A program made the position numbers and the translations under genes. A DNA stretch of 64,000 bases from Paenibacillus harenae (lineage in GTDB: Bacteria; Bacillota; Bacilli; Paenibacillales; Paenibacillaceae): assembly GCF_030812415.1 (NCBI RefSeq), contig NZ_JAUSST010000008.1, forward strand, positions 1 to 64,000. The letters run 5' to 3'. The notes beneath the pieces are model-generated. The model did not search any database. It saw only the letters and a program-made list of their open reading frames with translations, and was not told where the DNA came from. Position 1 is the first letter of the stretch. Each line of letters starts with the position of its first letter. Below are positions 25,185 through 34,530 of the stretch, piece by piece.

Positions 25185-25371
25185 AACAGAATTTAGATGA
25201 AACCGTGGTTAAGGGCAAACAGTGTTCGATTCATTTTCGGAATCGCTAGAATAGGCCTCCGTTCCATGTTTTCCTCCGGTTCTACAGGGTTATTGTCTCA
25301 GTATAATGCAGAGTTGGTTGGTAGGAAACGGAACGGGGCTGTACAAGAAGGGCTATTTTAACCCCCACGGT

Positions 25372-25556
25372 TATATTGGATTTTGGCATTATAGTATACC
25401 GCTATAAAGCAGCATTAAGAGCTATGTTGGATTTCTGCATCATCTTCGAACTGAAGTGCCGTATACGAGGCTTTTCAGCCAAAGTTAGTGCGAGAATCCA
25501 ACATAGCCTTGGAAATGCCCGCTAACCGGTAAAAGGTAGTGCGAAAATCCAACATA
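25372..25556. repeat. Quartet repeat element A, copy 2
   Basis: Forward 17-mers at 25372-25388 and 25423-25439, reversed at 25489-25505 and 25540-25556; starts are 51, 66 and 51 bp apart, matching the copy at 5184-5367. Reversed copies share a left flank (TTAGTGC or GTAGTGC) with the first locus. It begins right after the 3' end of pstA on its downstream side, where pstB would be expected. The remaining 25185-25371 holds nothing recognised. Confidence 0.85.
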
Positions 25557-25579
25557 GGCGTTCGAGCGAGGTGGAGCAA

Positions 25580-26500
25580 TTACCGCCGCGTCTTGCGGCT
25601 GTTCAGCCATAGCGGGATGCGGAACAGCAGATTGATAAGCAGTACGACGAAGACGAGCACGGCGGCGGCCTTCTGGGCAATCTCCTGCGCGTCGGATACG
25701 ATCGCTTCGGATTGGACGTACCACAGGTGGACGGCCAGCGTCTCGCCGGGGGAGAACAGGCTGAAGTCCCACATCTCGCCGGAGGTCGTGACGCCAGCGG
25801 TGAGGATGATGACCGCGCTTTCGCCGAAGGCGCGGCCGGCGACGAGGCAGATGCCGGTGATGATGCCGTTCAGCGCCGCCGGAATAAGAGCGCGCATGAT
25901 CGTCTGCAGATGCGTTGCGCCAAGCGCGAAGGAGGCGCTCTTCTGTTCGGCGGGGACGGCGCGGATCGATTCCTCCGTAACACGTGTCAGTACGGGCAGG
26001 TTGAGGAAGGCGAGACTGATTGCGCCGCCGAGTATCGTGAGTCCGATCTGGAACAGCTCGACGAACAAGGCGATGCCGAACAAGCCGAAAATAATCGAAG
26101 GCACCGATGCCAGCCCTTCCACGCATACGCGCACGAAGCCGATCAGCTTATTGTCCGGCGCGAATTCGGCCAGATAGATGCCTGCCGCCATGCCGAGCGG
26201 GATCGAGATGAGAAGCGACAGAAACAAAATATAAAAGGAATTCAGAAGCGTAGGTCCAATACCGCCGCCTTCATCGATTTCGCTAGGCAGACCGAACAAG
26301 AAGTCCCACGTTAGCTTAGGAAGGCCGTCCTGCAGGATCAAGTAAAGCAATCCGAAAATAAACGCGATAATAAGGACCCCCGCGGTCCAGATCACACCGG
26401 AGAAGAGGCGGTCGTTGATGCGATTAAAGCCCTTGTTGTCGCGCCGAAACGGATTCGAGGCAGTTGCGGCGGTTGCACTCGCGCTAATAGGGTTCTTCAT
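25580..26500 (-). CDS. pstA: Phosphate ABC transporter permease PstA
   Basis: A 306-residue permease of the high-affinity phosphate importer. GPTLLNSFYILFLSLLISIPLGMAAGIYLAEFA and the EAA loop ASFALGATHLQTIMRALIPAALNGI identify PstA, and GRAFGESAVIILTAG matches the conserved fifth-helix region. Six helices. ATG at 26500 overlaps the pstC stop (ATGA) and has GGAGAGGAG upstream, so the earlier in-frame codons are not used. It is last in the operon; no pstB or phoU follows. Confidence 0.93.
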   Translation of the reverse strand: MKNPISASATAATASNPFRRDNKGFNRINDRLFSGVIWTAGVLIIAFIFGLLYLILQDGLPKLTWDFLFGLPSEIDEGGGIGPTLLNSFYILFLSLLISIPLGMAAGIYLAEFAPDNKLIGFVRVCVEGLASVPSIIFGLFGIALFVELFQIGLTILGGAISLAFLNLPVLTRVTEESIRAVPAEQKSASFALGATHLQTIMRALIPAALNGIITGICLVAGRAFGESAVIILTAGVTTSGEMWDFSLFSPGETLAVHLWYVQSEAIVSDAQEIAQKAAAVLVFVVLLINLLFRIPLWLNSRKTRR

Positions 26501-27462
26501 GATACGCGCTCTCCTCTCCGTTGCAGCCAGCGAACGGCTACGATCATCAGAAGGGAAATGAGCAGCAGCAGGAAGCCCATTAAGTACAACGCATAGTTCC
26601 ATGTCGAGTCGAAAGGAACGTTCGAGATTTGCATGACGATATTGCTCGTCAAGACGGAGGTAGGCTTCAACAGGCTGTCGGCAATCTGCGGCGTATTGCC
26701 GATGACCATGACGACGGCCATCGTCTCGCCGACGGCGCGCGCCATGCCGAGTATGACGGCATACATGATGCCGCTCTTAGCCGACGGAAGAAGCACCTTC
26801 CAAACAGTCTGGAATCTTGTTGCGCCTAGCGCATAGGAGGCGTCGCTAAACTTGGCAGGCACGGCGCTAATGGCATCGTCGCTAATACGGCTAACGGTAG
26901 GGAGTACCATGATCGTTAACACGAGTGCCGCAGCGAGCAGCCCGTCGCCCATGCCTGTGCCCGTAACGTCGCGGATGAGCGGGATAAGTACGGTCAAACC
27001 GAGATAGCCGTATACGACCGACGGAATGCCGACGAGCAGGTCGAGAATCGGGCGAAGCGCGTTTTTCAGCCAAGTAGGGACGAACACCGACAGAAAGATC
27101 GCGATCATAAGCGAGAGCGGAACGGCAATGAGCAGCGTAAGCGCCGTCAAGGCGAAGGTGCCGAAGATGAAAACAAGCCCCCCGTATTGCTCGTTCTCCG
27201 GCGTCCAATCGGAAGAGAAGAAGAAGTCGGCGAACGAGATATGGTTGAACGTAAGCACGCCGGTCCGCAGCATAAGAAACAGGATGAGAACCAGGATAAG
27301 ACATACGAAGGCCGCGGCCGCGATACAGAGGTAGCGGAACATGCGATTCATTGCGAATAAGCGCGAACGGCGGTCGAACTTTTTGCCGCTGCCTGCCAGC
27401 AGCGTACGGCCTAGCTCGGCGCGAAGCGGCGCTTTGCCGGCGGCAGGGTTTGAATCCAGCAT
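26497..27462 (-). CDS. pstC: Phosphate ABC transporter permease PstC
   Basis: A 321-residue permease pairing with PstA. FFFSSDWTPENEQYGGLVFIFGT and the EAA loop DASYALGATRFQTVWKVLLPSAKSGI, followed by GMARAVGETMAVVMVIGN, are typical of PstC. A cytosolic N-terminus of about 45 residues precedes the first helix. ATG at 27462 has GAGAGGAG 9 bases upstream. The stop overlaps the pstA start by 4 bp. Confidence 0.93.
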   Translation of the reverse strand: MLDSNPAAGKAPLRAELGRTLLAGSGKKFDRRSRLFAMNRMFRYLCIAAAAFVCLILVLILFLMLRTGVLTFNHISFADFFFSSDWTPENEQYGGLVFIFGTFALTALTLLIAVPLSLMIAIFLSVFVPTWLKNALRPILDLLVGIPSVVYGYLGLTVLIPLIRDVTGTGMGDGLLAAALVLTIMVLPTVSRISDDAISAVPAKFSDASYALGATRFQTVWKVLLPSAKSGIMYAVILGMARAVGETMAVVMVIGNTPQIADSLLKPTSVLTSNIVMQISNVPFDSTWNYALYLMGFLLLLISLLMIVAVRWLQRRGERVS

Positions 27463-27564
27463 AATCAGGGGCTCCTCTCTCGAAAGAGCGGCGGGCAATG
27501 CGCATCCATGCGCGTGCCAGCCGCTCTTTTCATGTGCGATTCATTCAAAAGAAATTTGCGTCGT

Positions 27565-28416
27565 TTATTTCATAGCCGAGATCGGGATGAATTTCAGCTT
27601 CTTGAGCGATCCGTTCTGGAACTTCGTGCTTTGCACGTATTTAATGAATTCTTTCGTAGCGCCGGTAGGCTCGCCCTTTGTCATGTAGTAGCCGTAGCCC
27701 CACACTTTGTACTTGCCGTTAATGACGTTAGCTTCCGTAGGCGCAATATCATTGATTTTCACGGCAACCATTTTGTCCGTTACGTAAGCAAGGTCCATGT
27801 AACCGATGGCGTTAGGCGTCGTTTCGATGGCCGACTTCATATCGCCGCTTGTTTTCACTTCTTTGTAGTTGTCGCCTTTGGTCATGAAATCGGTGCCTTG
27901 CAAAGCTTTGTCTTGGAAGTTAACGCGCGTACCGGAGCCGAACGTACGGTTGACGACGATAATATCGGCATCCTTGCCGCCAACCTCTTTCCAGTTCTTG
28001 ATTTTGCCGGAGAAAATGCCTTGCAGCTGCTTCGTCGTCAAGTTCGTTGCCGTTACGTTTTTGTTCACGACGGCCGCGAAAGGAATGACGGCTACTTTAT
28101 GTGCGACTTGGCCTTCGAACTTTTTGAAGCCCGGAACGTCCTTGGAAGCGTCCCAGTCTACGGCGCCGATCTGCGCGATCCCTTTGCGAACCGCCTGAGG
28201 TCCGGTAATCGAACCGGCTGCCGATGCGGAGATCTTTACTTTCGGGTGAAGCTTCTTGAATTCGTTTGCTGCTTGCAGCGTGAGAGGCAGCAGGGCGGAA
28301 GAGCCGTTAATGACAATCTTGCCGCTGAGCTTGCTTGCCGCTTGTACGGCCGTTACCGAGCTGAAGCCGATCACGGCTACGAGCATGGCGATTGTAAGTT
28401 GTTTAAACCATTTCAT
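27565..28416 (-). CDS. pstS: Phosphate-binding protein PstS
   Basis: A 283-residue extracellular phosphate-binding protein. Signal peptide ends AVQAAS and has no lipobox Cys, unlike many Gram-positive PstS, so release or wall retention is possible. KIVINGSSALLPL and NRTFGSGTRVNF give the two phosphate-coordinating loops; the second loop ASAAGSITGPQAV carries GSITG rather than the common GSGTG. The ending GEPTGATKEFIKYVQSTKFQ is family-typical. Preceded by AGGGAAATTTC and 20 bp after the stalk-domain gene. Confidence 0.92.
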   Translation of the reverse strand: MKWFKQLTIAMLVAVIGFSSVTAVQAASKLSGKIVINGSSALLPLTLQAANEFKKLHPKVKISASAAGSITGPQAVRKGIAQIGAVDWDASKDVPGFKKFEGQVAHKVAVIPFAAVVNKNVTATNLTTKQLQGIFSGKIKNWKEVGGKDADIIVVNRTFGSGTRVNFQDKALQGTDFMTKGDNYKEVKTSGDMKSAIETTPNAIGYMDLAYVTDKMVAVKINDIAPTEANVINGKYKVWGYGYYMTKGEPTGATKEFIKYVQSTKFQNGSLKKLKFIPISAMK

Positions 28417-28436
28417 TGAAATTTCCCTCCATTAAA

Positions 28437-29852
28437 TTAGTGAGTAACGTTTTTCCATTGGCCGTTAACCGATACGGCTAGCTGACCGTCGATCAGCGCG
28501 GCGAGGTGTCCGTGGCGCGATACGATAATTTCGGATACGCTATCGGATACCGCTCCGATAAGCTTGCTTTCGCCGATTACTGTATCGAACTCGTAAACGG
28601 CATTCGTTGAATCATCGTTTGCTGTCAGCAGGTATAGTCTTTCGGCGCCTTGCGCGAGCTGGTATACATCCTTCTGTGCGAATACGCTAGCCGGAGCAGC
28701 CTCTGTACCCGATGTAGAGACGGACGCGGCTTTGCCAAGGCTGGCATCGTCTGCCGTTACGCTTACGTAGTATACTTTGGAGCCGTCAGCCGCCAGCTCG
28801 ATGAACACTTTATCGTCCGTGTCCTTCGTCAGTTGAACCGGCTTGTTGTCTGCCGCAGCGGAATTGTAGAAGTAGACTTGCGCTTCCGTTCCGGCTGCAT
28901 CGATAGCGACATCGTCCAGTGCAACGTCGACGCTGCTGTCTGCCGTTACTTTCGGTTGCTTGTTGACCGTGTAAGCGAATTTCATGCCATCTGCGGACAC
29001 GTCGAGGTTCGCTTTATAATCGACTTTGTCTTCAAGCACCTTGGTTACGGTGCCATCGGCCAGGTTCACTTTCGCGATAACCGAGCTTTTGTCGCCTTGC
29101 AGGTAGAAGAGGGCTGTTCCGTCTTGCGACCACTGCAGCTCGTTCTTGATCGAGCTGTCCGTGCTTACTTGCTTGGATTCCTTGCTGTTCAGGTCGATCA
29201 CATACACAGCGCCATTAGCATCTGTGTAAGCTGCGCTTTGTCCGTTCGGCGAAACAACCAAATCCGATGTGTTGGCGGAGGAGAGCAGCAGCTCATACTT
29301 GCCGTTAGCGGCGTTCACTAGGTAATCCTCGCGGCCGTTCTCGGAGCTGTTCGATACGATAAGACGGGCACCGCCAGCCCAGACTGCGTGCTCGGCGAAT
29401 GTCAATTGCTCGACCGTTGCGATGGCAGGGGCATCGGCATCTGCTTCATATGTACCGCCAAGCGCTTCAACCAGTGCGGATGGATCTGCGAATATCGTGT
29501 AGTTAACCATCTTCGCGGCTGAAGAAAGCGCGGGTGTCGTGCTGCTAGCGGCAATCATTCCTGCACCCGGGTTAACGTACACCGATTTGCCGTCCAGTGT
29601 GAGTGTCACAGAACCGTCAGCCAGTTGCAGGTCTGCGCCAATGGCCTTTGCGAAATCGCGTACGGAGACGAGCGTCGTGCCGGAAGCTTGAATCGAACGG
29701 AGAACGGCTGGATTGGCATTCACGAGGAATGTCGTTTGGCTGAATTGGACAGCCTCCTGCTTGACCGGGGTTTGGGCAAAAACAGGATTGACGGCTGTAA
29801 CGCCGAGAGTTGCCGCCAGCATGGAAACAGCCAGCATTTTTTTCATTTGCAT
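28437..29852 (-). CDS. Secreted stalk-domain (copper-amine-oxidase-N-like) protein with propeller-like repeats
   Basis: A 471-residue exported protein, first gene of the pst operon. Signal peptide 1-27 ends PVFAQT. Residues about 35-125 are a copper-amine-oxidase N-terminal-like (stalk) domain: TTLVSVRDFAKAIGADLQ and SVTLTLDGKSVYVNPGA. The rest has TolB/WD-like units with aspartate corners: LLLSSANTSDLVVSPNGQSAAYTDANG, NELQWSQDGTALFYL, LDVSADGMKFAYTVN. ATG at 29852 has GAAAGGTGA 8 bases upstream. Its position suggests a role at the wall under phosphate limitation, which is inference. Confidence 0.83.
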   Translation of the reverse strand: MQMKKMLAVSMLAATLGVTAVNPVFAQTPVKQEAVQFSQTTFLVNANPAVLRSIQASGTTLVSVRDFAKAIGADLQLADGSVTLTLDGKSVYVNPGAGMIAASSTTPALSSAAKMVNYTIFADPSALVEALGGTYEADADAPAIATVEQLTFAEHAVWAGGARLIVSNSSENGREDYLVNAANGKYELLLSSANTSDLVVSPNGQSAAYTDANGAVYVIDLNSKESKQVSTDSSIKNELQWSQDGTALFYLQGDKSSVIAKVNLADGTVTKVLEDKVDYKANLDVSADGMKFAYTVNKQPKVTADSSVDVALDDVAIDAAGTEAQVYFYNSAAADNKPVQLTKDTDDKVFIELAADGSKVYYVSVTADDASLGKAASVSTSGTEAAPASVFAQKDVYQLAQGAERLYLLTANDDSTNAVYEFDTVIGESKLIGAVSDSVSEIIVSRHGHLAALIDGQLAVSVNGQWKNVTH

Positions 29853-30063
29853 GGAATCGGTCACCTTTCTCATAGTGAAATGGTATAGGTCAAATCTACT
29901 ACTACGTAAATTTCATATCGATCATAGCAATCATTTATTTTCCCATTATTTTGAAATCATGATGATATTGTAAAAGAGTACCCTCCGAGCATGCGCTTTT
30001 ACCCTTGAAATAGATTTGATACAATGTGCTTACCTACATAGTAGATGAGAGGAAGAAAACGGC

Positions 30064-30663
30064 ATGAACTACAATCCTTCCGAGGACGAAGCTATCCATT
30101 CCATCCAGCAGTTGCAAGAGATTGTCGGCATGCCGCACGAGGCAGTCGTGAAGAAAACGATATCGGTAATCGATGACCATATCCGAGCATACTTGGCGAA
30201 GTGCCCATTGTTTTTCCTGGCGACGGCAAGCGGGGAAGGTCTATGCGACGTTTCGCCGCGCGGGGACGAACCGGGCTTCATTAAAGTATTGGACGATAGG
30301 ACGCTTGCGTTCCCGGAACGTCTTGGAAATAGACGGATTGATTCGATGCACAATTTGTTCGCGAATCCGAGATTGGGCATGATTTGCATACTGCCGGGGA
30401 TGGAGGAGGTGCTGCGGATTAACGGGAAGGCATCAATCGTTCGCAATCCCTCGCTCATGGAGAGCATGCATCTGAATGGCAGGCCGCCGATATTCGTCGT
30501 GAAGGTGGAAGTGGAGGAATGTTTCGTGCATTGTCCGCGCGCGCTTAAATTTTCTAAGATATGGGATGAAGATACGTGGTTGCCGCGTGAAGAAAGGCCG
30601 AGTGCAAAGGAGATGTTCGAGGCTCATATTCAGATGAACGGTTATGTCATCGGGAAAGAGTAG
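30064..30663 (+). CDS. Pyridoxamine 5'-phosphate oxidase-like FMN protein (MSMEG_1061 type)
   Basis: A 199-residue split-barrel flavin-binding protein. CPLFFLATASGEGLCDVSPRGDEPGFIKVLDDRTLAFPER is the flavin-binding core of this group, and RLGMICILPGMEEVLRINGKA follows; CFVHCPRALKFSKIWDED near the C-terminus is characteristic. Members reduce or oxidise F420/FMN-linked substrates, but the real substrate is unknown; it is not the vitamin B6 enzyme itself. AGAGGAAG is upstream of the ATG at 30064. The Bcr/CflA gene 48 bp downstream may be cotranscribed. Confidence 0.85.
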   Translation: MNYNPSEDEAIHSIQQLQEIVGMPHEAVVKKTISVIDDHIRAYLAKCPLFFLATASGEGLCDVSPRGDEPGFIKVLDDRTLAFPERLGNRRIDSMHNLFANPRLGMICILPGMEEVLRINGKASIVRNPSLMESMHLNGRPPIFVVKVEVEECFVHCPRALKFSKIWDEDTWLPREERPSAKEMFEAHIQMNGYVIGKE

Positions 30664-30711
30664 ATTTGCCCGGCACGCAGGTTTTATGGCAGGGAATGAG
30701 GGGATTAATAG

Positions 30712-31950
30712 ATGAATCATACGGAATCCTTGGCAGCGCCTACGCAGCGTGGAAGCCGATTATGGATCGCGGTTGTGCTTGGATCGTTAGCGGCGATAGG
30801 GCCGCTATCGCTGGATATGTATCTTCCCGCATTGCCGGCACTTGCGGAGGAGCTCGGCTCGACGACTTCCGCGACGCAGCTTAGCTTAACCGCATGTATG
30901 CTGGGACTTGCGCTCGGGCAACTATTCGCCGGTCCGATCAGCGATGTTCGCGGCCGTCGCATTCCGCTAATTATAGGCATCGCTGTATATGCGATTGTAT
31001 CGGCGCTCTGCTTCTTCGCACCGAACATATGGGTGTTCGTCGGTCTGCGATTCATTCAAGGACTTGCGGGCGCTGCCGGCATCGTTATCTCAAGGGCGAG
31101 CGCGCGCGATTTGTATTCCGGCGTGGAATTAACGAAGTTTTTTGCTTTGCTCATGCTTATTAACGGGGCTGCTCCGATATTGGCGCCGATCGTCGGGGCT
31201 GAGGTGCTTGTCTATACGTCTTGGCGCGGCGTATTCGCAATATTGGGCGTACTTGGCACTTTCATGCTATTGGCCATCCTGTTCGGGCTCAAAGAAACGC
31301 TGCCTCTGAATCGGCGATCAAGCGGAGGCATTCGCAACACGATATCGACGTTCCGCCGTCTCGCCGGAGATCGGTCGTTCATGGGTTATGCGCTGACGCA
31401 AGGTTTCGTAATGGCGGCCATGTTCGCTTATATCTCGGGCTCGCCTTTCGTGCTGCAGGAGTTGTTCGGCGTGTCGCCGCGTACGTACAGCCTCATCTTC
31501 GGCATGAACGGCGCTGGCATCATTATCGCCAGCCAAGTGGCCGGAAGATTTGCTGGCCGTATCGCCGCGCGCAGGTTGCTCGCGAGCGGACTGACGTTGT
31601 CGGCACTCGGCGCGGTGCTGCTGTTGCTGGCTTTATGGACGGGAGCCGGCTTGAAGCTGATCGTCCCGGGATTCTTCCTGCTCGTATCGAGCGTCGGGCT
31701 CGTCTCGACGACAACGACCTCGCTGGCCTTGCAGAGCCAAGGGGAATCCGCGGGAAGCGCCTCGGCGCTGCTTGGCATGCTAAGCTTCATTATCGGCGGA
31801 TTGGCTGCGCCGCTCGTCGGCATTGGCGGGAATGAAACGGCGATACCGCTTGTCGCCGTAATCGCGATTCTTGTGGTTGCCGCGTTTGGTTGCTTCCGCT
31901 TCCTGGCAGCCGTGCCGGGGGTTAAATCTTCTGAGCGAAAAACACGTTAA
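30712..31950 (+). CDS. Bcr/CflA-family multidrug efflux MFS transporter
   Basis: A 412-residue, 12-helix proton antiporter. IGPLSLDMYLPALPALAEELG in helix 1 and GQLFAGPISDVRGRRIPLIIG (motif A) followed by RFIQGLAGAAGIVISRASARDLY are classic Bcr/CflA signatures, and LVYTSWRGVFAILGV follows. Likely exports drugs such as bicyclomycin or chloramphenicol, or cysteine; not decidable here. GAGGGG is upstream of the ATG. The last 29 bp overlap the convergent methyltransferase gene. Confidence 0.92.
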   Translation: MNHTESLAAPTQRGSRLWIAVVLGSLAAIGPLSLDMYLPALPALAEELGSTTSATQLSLTACMLGLALGQLFAGPISDVRGRRIPLIIGIAVYAIVSALCFFAPNIWVFVGLRFIQGLAGAAGIVISRASARDLYSGVELTKFFALLMLINGAAPILAPIVGAEVLVYTSWRGVFAILGVLGTFMLLAILFGLKETLPLNRRSSGGIRNTISTFRRLAGDRSFMGYALTQGFVMAAMFAYISGSPFVLQELFGVSPRTYSLIFGMNGAGIIIASQVAGRFAGRIAARRLLASGLTLSALGAVLLLLALWTGAGLKLIVPGFFLLVSSVGLVSTTTTSLALQSQGESAGSASALLGMLSFIIGGLAAPLVGIGGNETAIPLVAVIAILVVAAFGCFRFLAAVPGVKSSERKTR

Positions 31951-32611
31951 ACTCATGATGGCGGTAGACGGCATCGACATTCGCAAAGCCGACTTCCAAC
32001 AGCCAATCGATCTGGTCGGACGCTTTGGCGTTTATGTCCTGCTTCCGCCGTTCGATCGACGCTTCGATCGCTTCGATCGGGAGGTCGGTAGCGTGGACGG
32101 CTTGCTTCCACAGCTCCATGTAGCGTCGATCGATGGCTGGCGTCATGCTTTCGGCCTGATCGGCGTTTATGAAGAGGCCTCCGTCCTTCAACAGGCGGAA
32201 AATCGTTCGGAACAGCGATTTTTTGTCAGGATGGGTCAAATGATGAATGGACAAGGACGAGACGACCGCATCGTAGCTTTCCGCTTGCTCATAAGGGTAG
32301 TTCAAGTAATCTGCCGTTATATAGGTCACATTCTCATAAGAGGCAAGTCTGCGGTGGGCTTGGCTTAACATGTGCTCGCTGAAATCGATCAAGGTGATAT
32401 GGGCCTGCGGGTACTTCGCCAATACGAAGGCGGATAACAGGCCAGTGCCTGCGCCAAGATCGATGATGCTAGGCCGAGGCGTATCAAGCTCCAGCCATTG
32501 AACCGCCGTGCCGTAGAAGTCGTCGAAACGGGGGATAAGCTGGCGTCTCTGCTGGTCATATTGTTGCGCGACGGCATCGAATTGCTGTTTGACGATGTGG
32601 TTCATGTTCAT
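31922..32611 (-). CDS. Class I SAM-dependent methyltransferase
   Basis: A 229-residue protein with a Rossmann SAM site: IIDLGAGTGLLSAFVL (motif I), ITLIDFSEHML (acidic loop binding ribose), YDAVVSSLSIHHL (motif II-like) and LLKDGGLFINAD (motif III). The C-terminal VGFANVDAVYRHHEFNVFFAQK resembles UbiE/Met-11-type small-molecule methylases. Substrate unknown. GGGAGG precedes ATG at 32611. The 3' end overlaps the convergent efflux gene, so antisense transcripts are likely. Confidence 0.9.
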   Translation of the reverse strand: MNMNHIVKQQFDAVAQQYDQQRRQLIPRFDDFYGTAVQWLELDTPRPSIIDLGAGTGLLSAFVLAKYPQAHITLIDFSEHMLSQAHRRLASYENVTYITADYLNYPYEQAESYDAVVSSLSIHHLTHPDKKSLFRTIFRLLKDGGLFINADQAESMTPAIDRRYMELWKQAVHATDLPIEAIEASIERRKQDINAKASDQIDWLLEVGFANVDAVYRHHEFNVFFAQKI

Positions 32612-32781
32612 GTGCCTCCCTTGTTATTGTTAAACCCATACTACTCAGTCAACCGCCTCTTCGGAAATATATAAAAGTTATATCATTTATAGGTTTTAGC
32701 TATAAGTAGCCCTTGAAGGGAGGAAGAGAGCCCGTACGGACCCTCTTCCCATGCTCTGTTTTTTCAAGACTTTCGGCAAAG

Positions 32782-34530
32782 TTACGACGACGTCGTTGCA
32801 AAGTAAATGCTGATCTCCGTACCCGTTCCGAGCGTTGATCGAACTTCAATGCGCCCGTGATGGGCTTCAACGATCATCTTCGCGATGCTCATGCCGAGAC
32901 CGGAGCCGGCGGACGATTGTTCGGTATTCGTACCGCGATAATAGCGATCGAACAGCTTGCGGCTCGTTTCCTCGTCCATCCCTTGTCCGTTGTCCGCTAC
33001 TCTAATATACGGCTCGCCGCCCAGCATGCCCGTTGTGACGGTGATCGTTATACCCGGTCGATTATGATTCACCGCATTTGACAGCAGGTTATCCATGAGC
33101 CGATGAAGCCAAGTTGCATGGCCGACAATCGGAATGGGGAGCTTGTCGTCCTCGTACACGAACTCATATCCTATTAATGTTGCATCGTTCACGTACTTGA
33201 GCACGGCTCTGCGGATCAGCTCGCCTAGCTCCAGCTCCTGCCGCTCCACGGCCTCCGAATGATGCTTCAACTGGTACACGTGAGAGAAATCGGTCACAAG
33301 CTCCAGCATGTAGTCGCCTTTCTCGCGAATCACTCGTCCCATCTCGCGAAGCTCCTCCCGATTCCACTCGGAGGAAGGACTCTCCAATATATAGCCATAG
33401 CCTTGAATGGCAGAGAGCGGCGTTCGCAAATCATGGGAGATGCCGCTCATCCATTCCTCGCGGGTTTTCTCCAGCTCGGCGCGGTCTTTCTCGGTCTGAG
33501 CCAGCTTCTCGGCCATGCGATAGAACGACTGAATGACCTCTCTATACAGACGGTAATGCAGCCGCAGTTTGCCGTTCTTGCGGAATACGCGCCGCCTGTC
33601 GCGCGCTGTCAATACTTCCTCGTACTGCCCTTGCTCCATGCGCTCGAACCAACCTGTGAACATGATGAGCGGTTGACCGTAACGGTAGCCGTGCCACATC
33701 GTAATGCCAATGGAAAGAAGTAAAAAGACGGCGCCGATCGCAACGAATAGACGAATGATATCTACGATGACGGGTTGCTGCTTGAGCGCTCCCGGATCCA
33801 TCGGCGCGCGAACGATCCACGTCGGCGACCGGCCGTCATGCTGATAGACGGTAATCGCAGCGTCGAATTCGCCCGGTGCTTGGCGCATAGCCAGCACTTC
33901 GAGCGGCGCATAGCTTTGTACGGACGGGTCGGTAGATGCTTCGCCGACCCTTTGTATGATTTTGCCCATGCGATCGATGATCGTTAGGGTGCTCCCGGCC
34001 TCCTGCAGCTGAGCATGCAAATCCGACAGATGCTCTTCGGCGACAAGCCCGTTCTTCTGGTAGCGGTCGAACCAGCCTTTCAGCAGCTCAAGCTGTTCGG
34101 TTTCGTAACCAAGCATGAACAGAATAGGAGACGAATACGTAAGATCGAAAGCGGTCTCTATCGCAAAATGCCCATATTGGCCCGAGTCCGAAATCGTCAG
34201 CAGTTCCGCCGCCGAATAGGCATGAGGCTGCATGGCCTTGGTGTTCATGTCAAAGATGACTTTCCCGTTCTCGTCGACAACCTGCAGCCAAACTTGATGC
34301 TCGGCAATGAACTTTTTCCAATGGGTAGGAAGCGTCACGACGCCGTTTTGGTAGTACGTTTCGGAGATGATAGAATCCAGCGCGCCTGCGGGAAAGTTAC
34401 GCTTAATCTCGTTGTTGGACATGTGATTGTACAGAAACATGAAGAAGACGAGCACGGCTACGAGCAGGAAGACCGAATAAATAATGAGCTGATACGTAAA
34501 ATGGAATGCCATCCTTCGCCTGACCTTCAT
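32782..34530 (-). CDS. Sensor histidine kinase
   Basis: A 582-residue membrane kinase. TM1 at about 12-34, an extracytoplasmic domain of about 215 residues, TM2 at about 258-279, a HAMP-like linker, then DHp with H366 in MSGISHDLRTPLSAIQGYG and a HATPase domain (NLLSNAVNH N-box, RVADNGQGMDEE G1, GSGLGMSIAKMIVEAH G2). The stimulus is unknown; the extracellular sensor has no recognised family. The start ATG overlaps the response-regulator stop (ATGA), so both are made from one transcript. Confidence 0.92.
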   Translation of the reverse strand: MKVRRRMAFHFTYQLIIYSVFLLVAVLVFFMFLYNHMSNNEIKRNFPAGALDSIISETYYQNGVVTLPTHWKKFIAEHQVWLQVVDENGKVIFDMNTKAMQPHAYSAAELLTISDSGQYGHFAIETAFDLTYSSPILFMLGYETEQLELLKGWFDRYQKNGLVAEEHLSDLHAQLQEAGSTLTIIDRMGKIIQRVGEASTDPSVQSYAPLEVLAMRQAPGEFDAAITVYQHDGRSPTWIVRAPMDPGALKQQPVIVDIIRLFVAIGAVFLLLSIGITMWHGYRYGQPLIMFTGWFERMEQGQYEEVLTARDRRRVFRKNGKLRLHYRLYREVIQSFYRMAEKLAQTEKDRAELEKTREEWMSGISHDLRTPLSAIQGYGYILESPSSEWNREELREMGRVIREKGDYMLELVTDFSHVYQLKHHSEAVERQELELGELIRRAVLKYVNDATLIGYEFVYEDDKLPIPIVGHATWLHRLMDNLLSNAVNHNRPGITITVTTGMLGGEPYIRVADNGQGMDEETSRKLFDRYYRGTNTEQSSAGSGLGMSIAKMIVEAHHGRIEVRSTLGTGTEISIYFATTSS

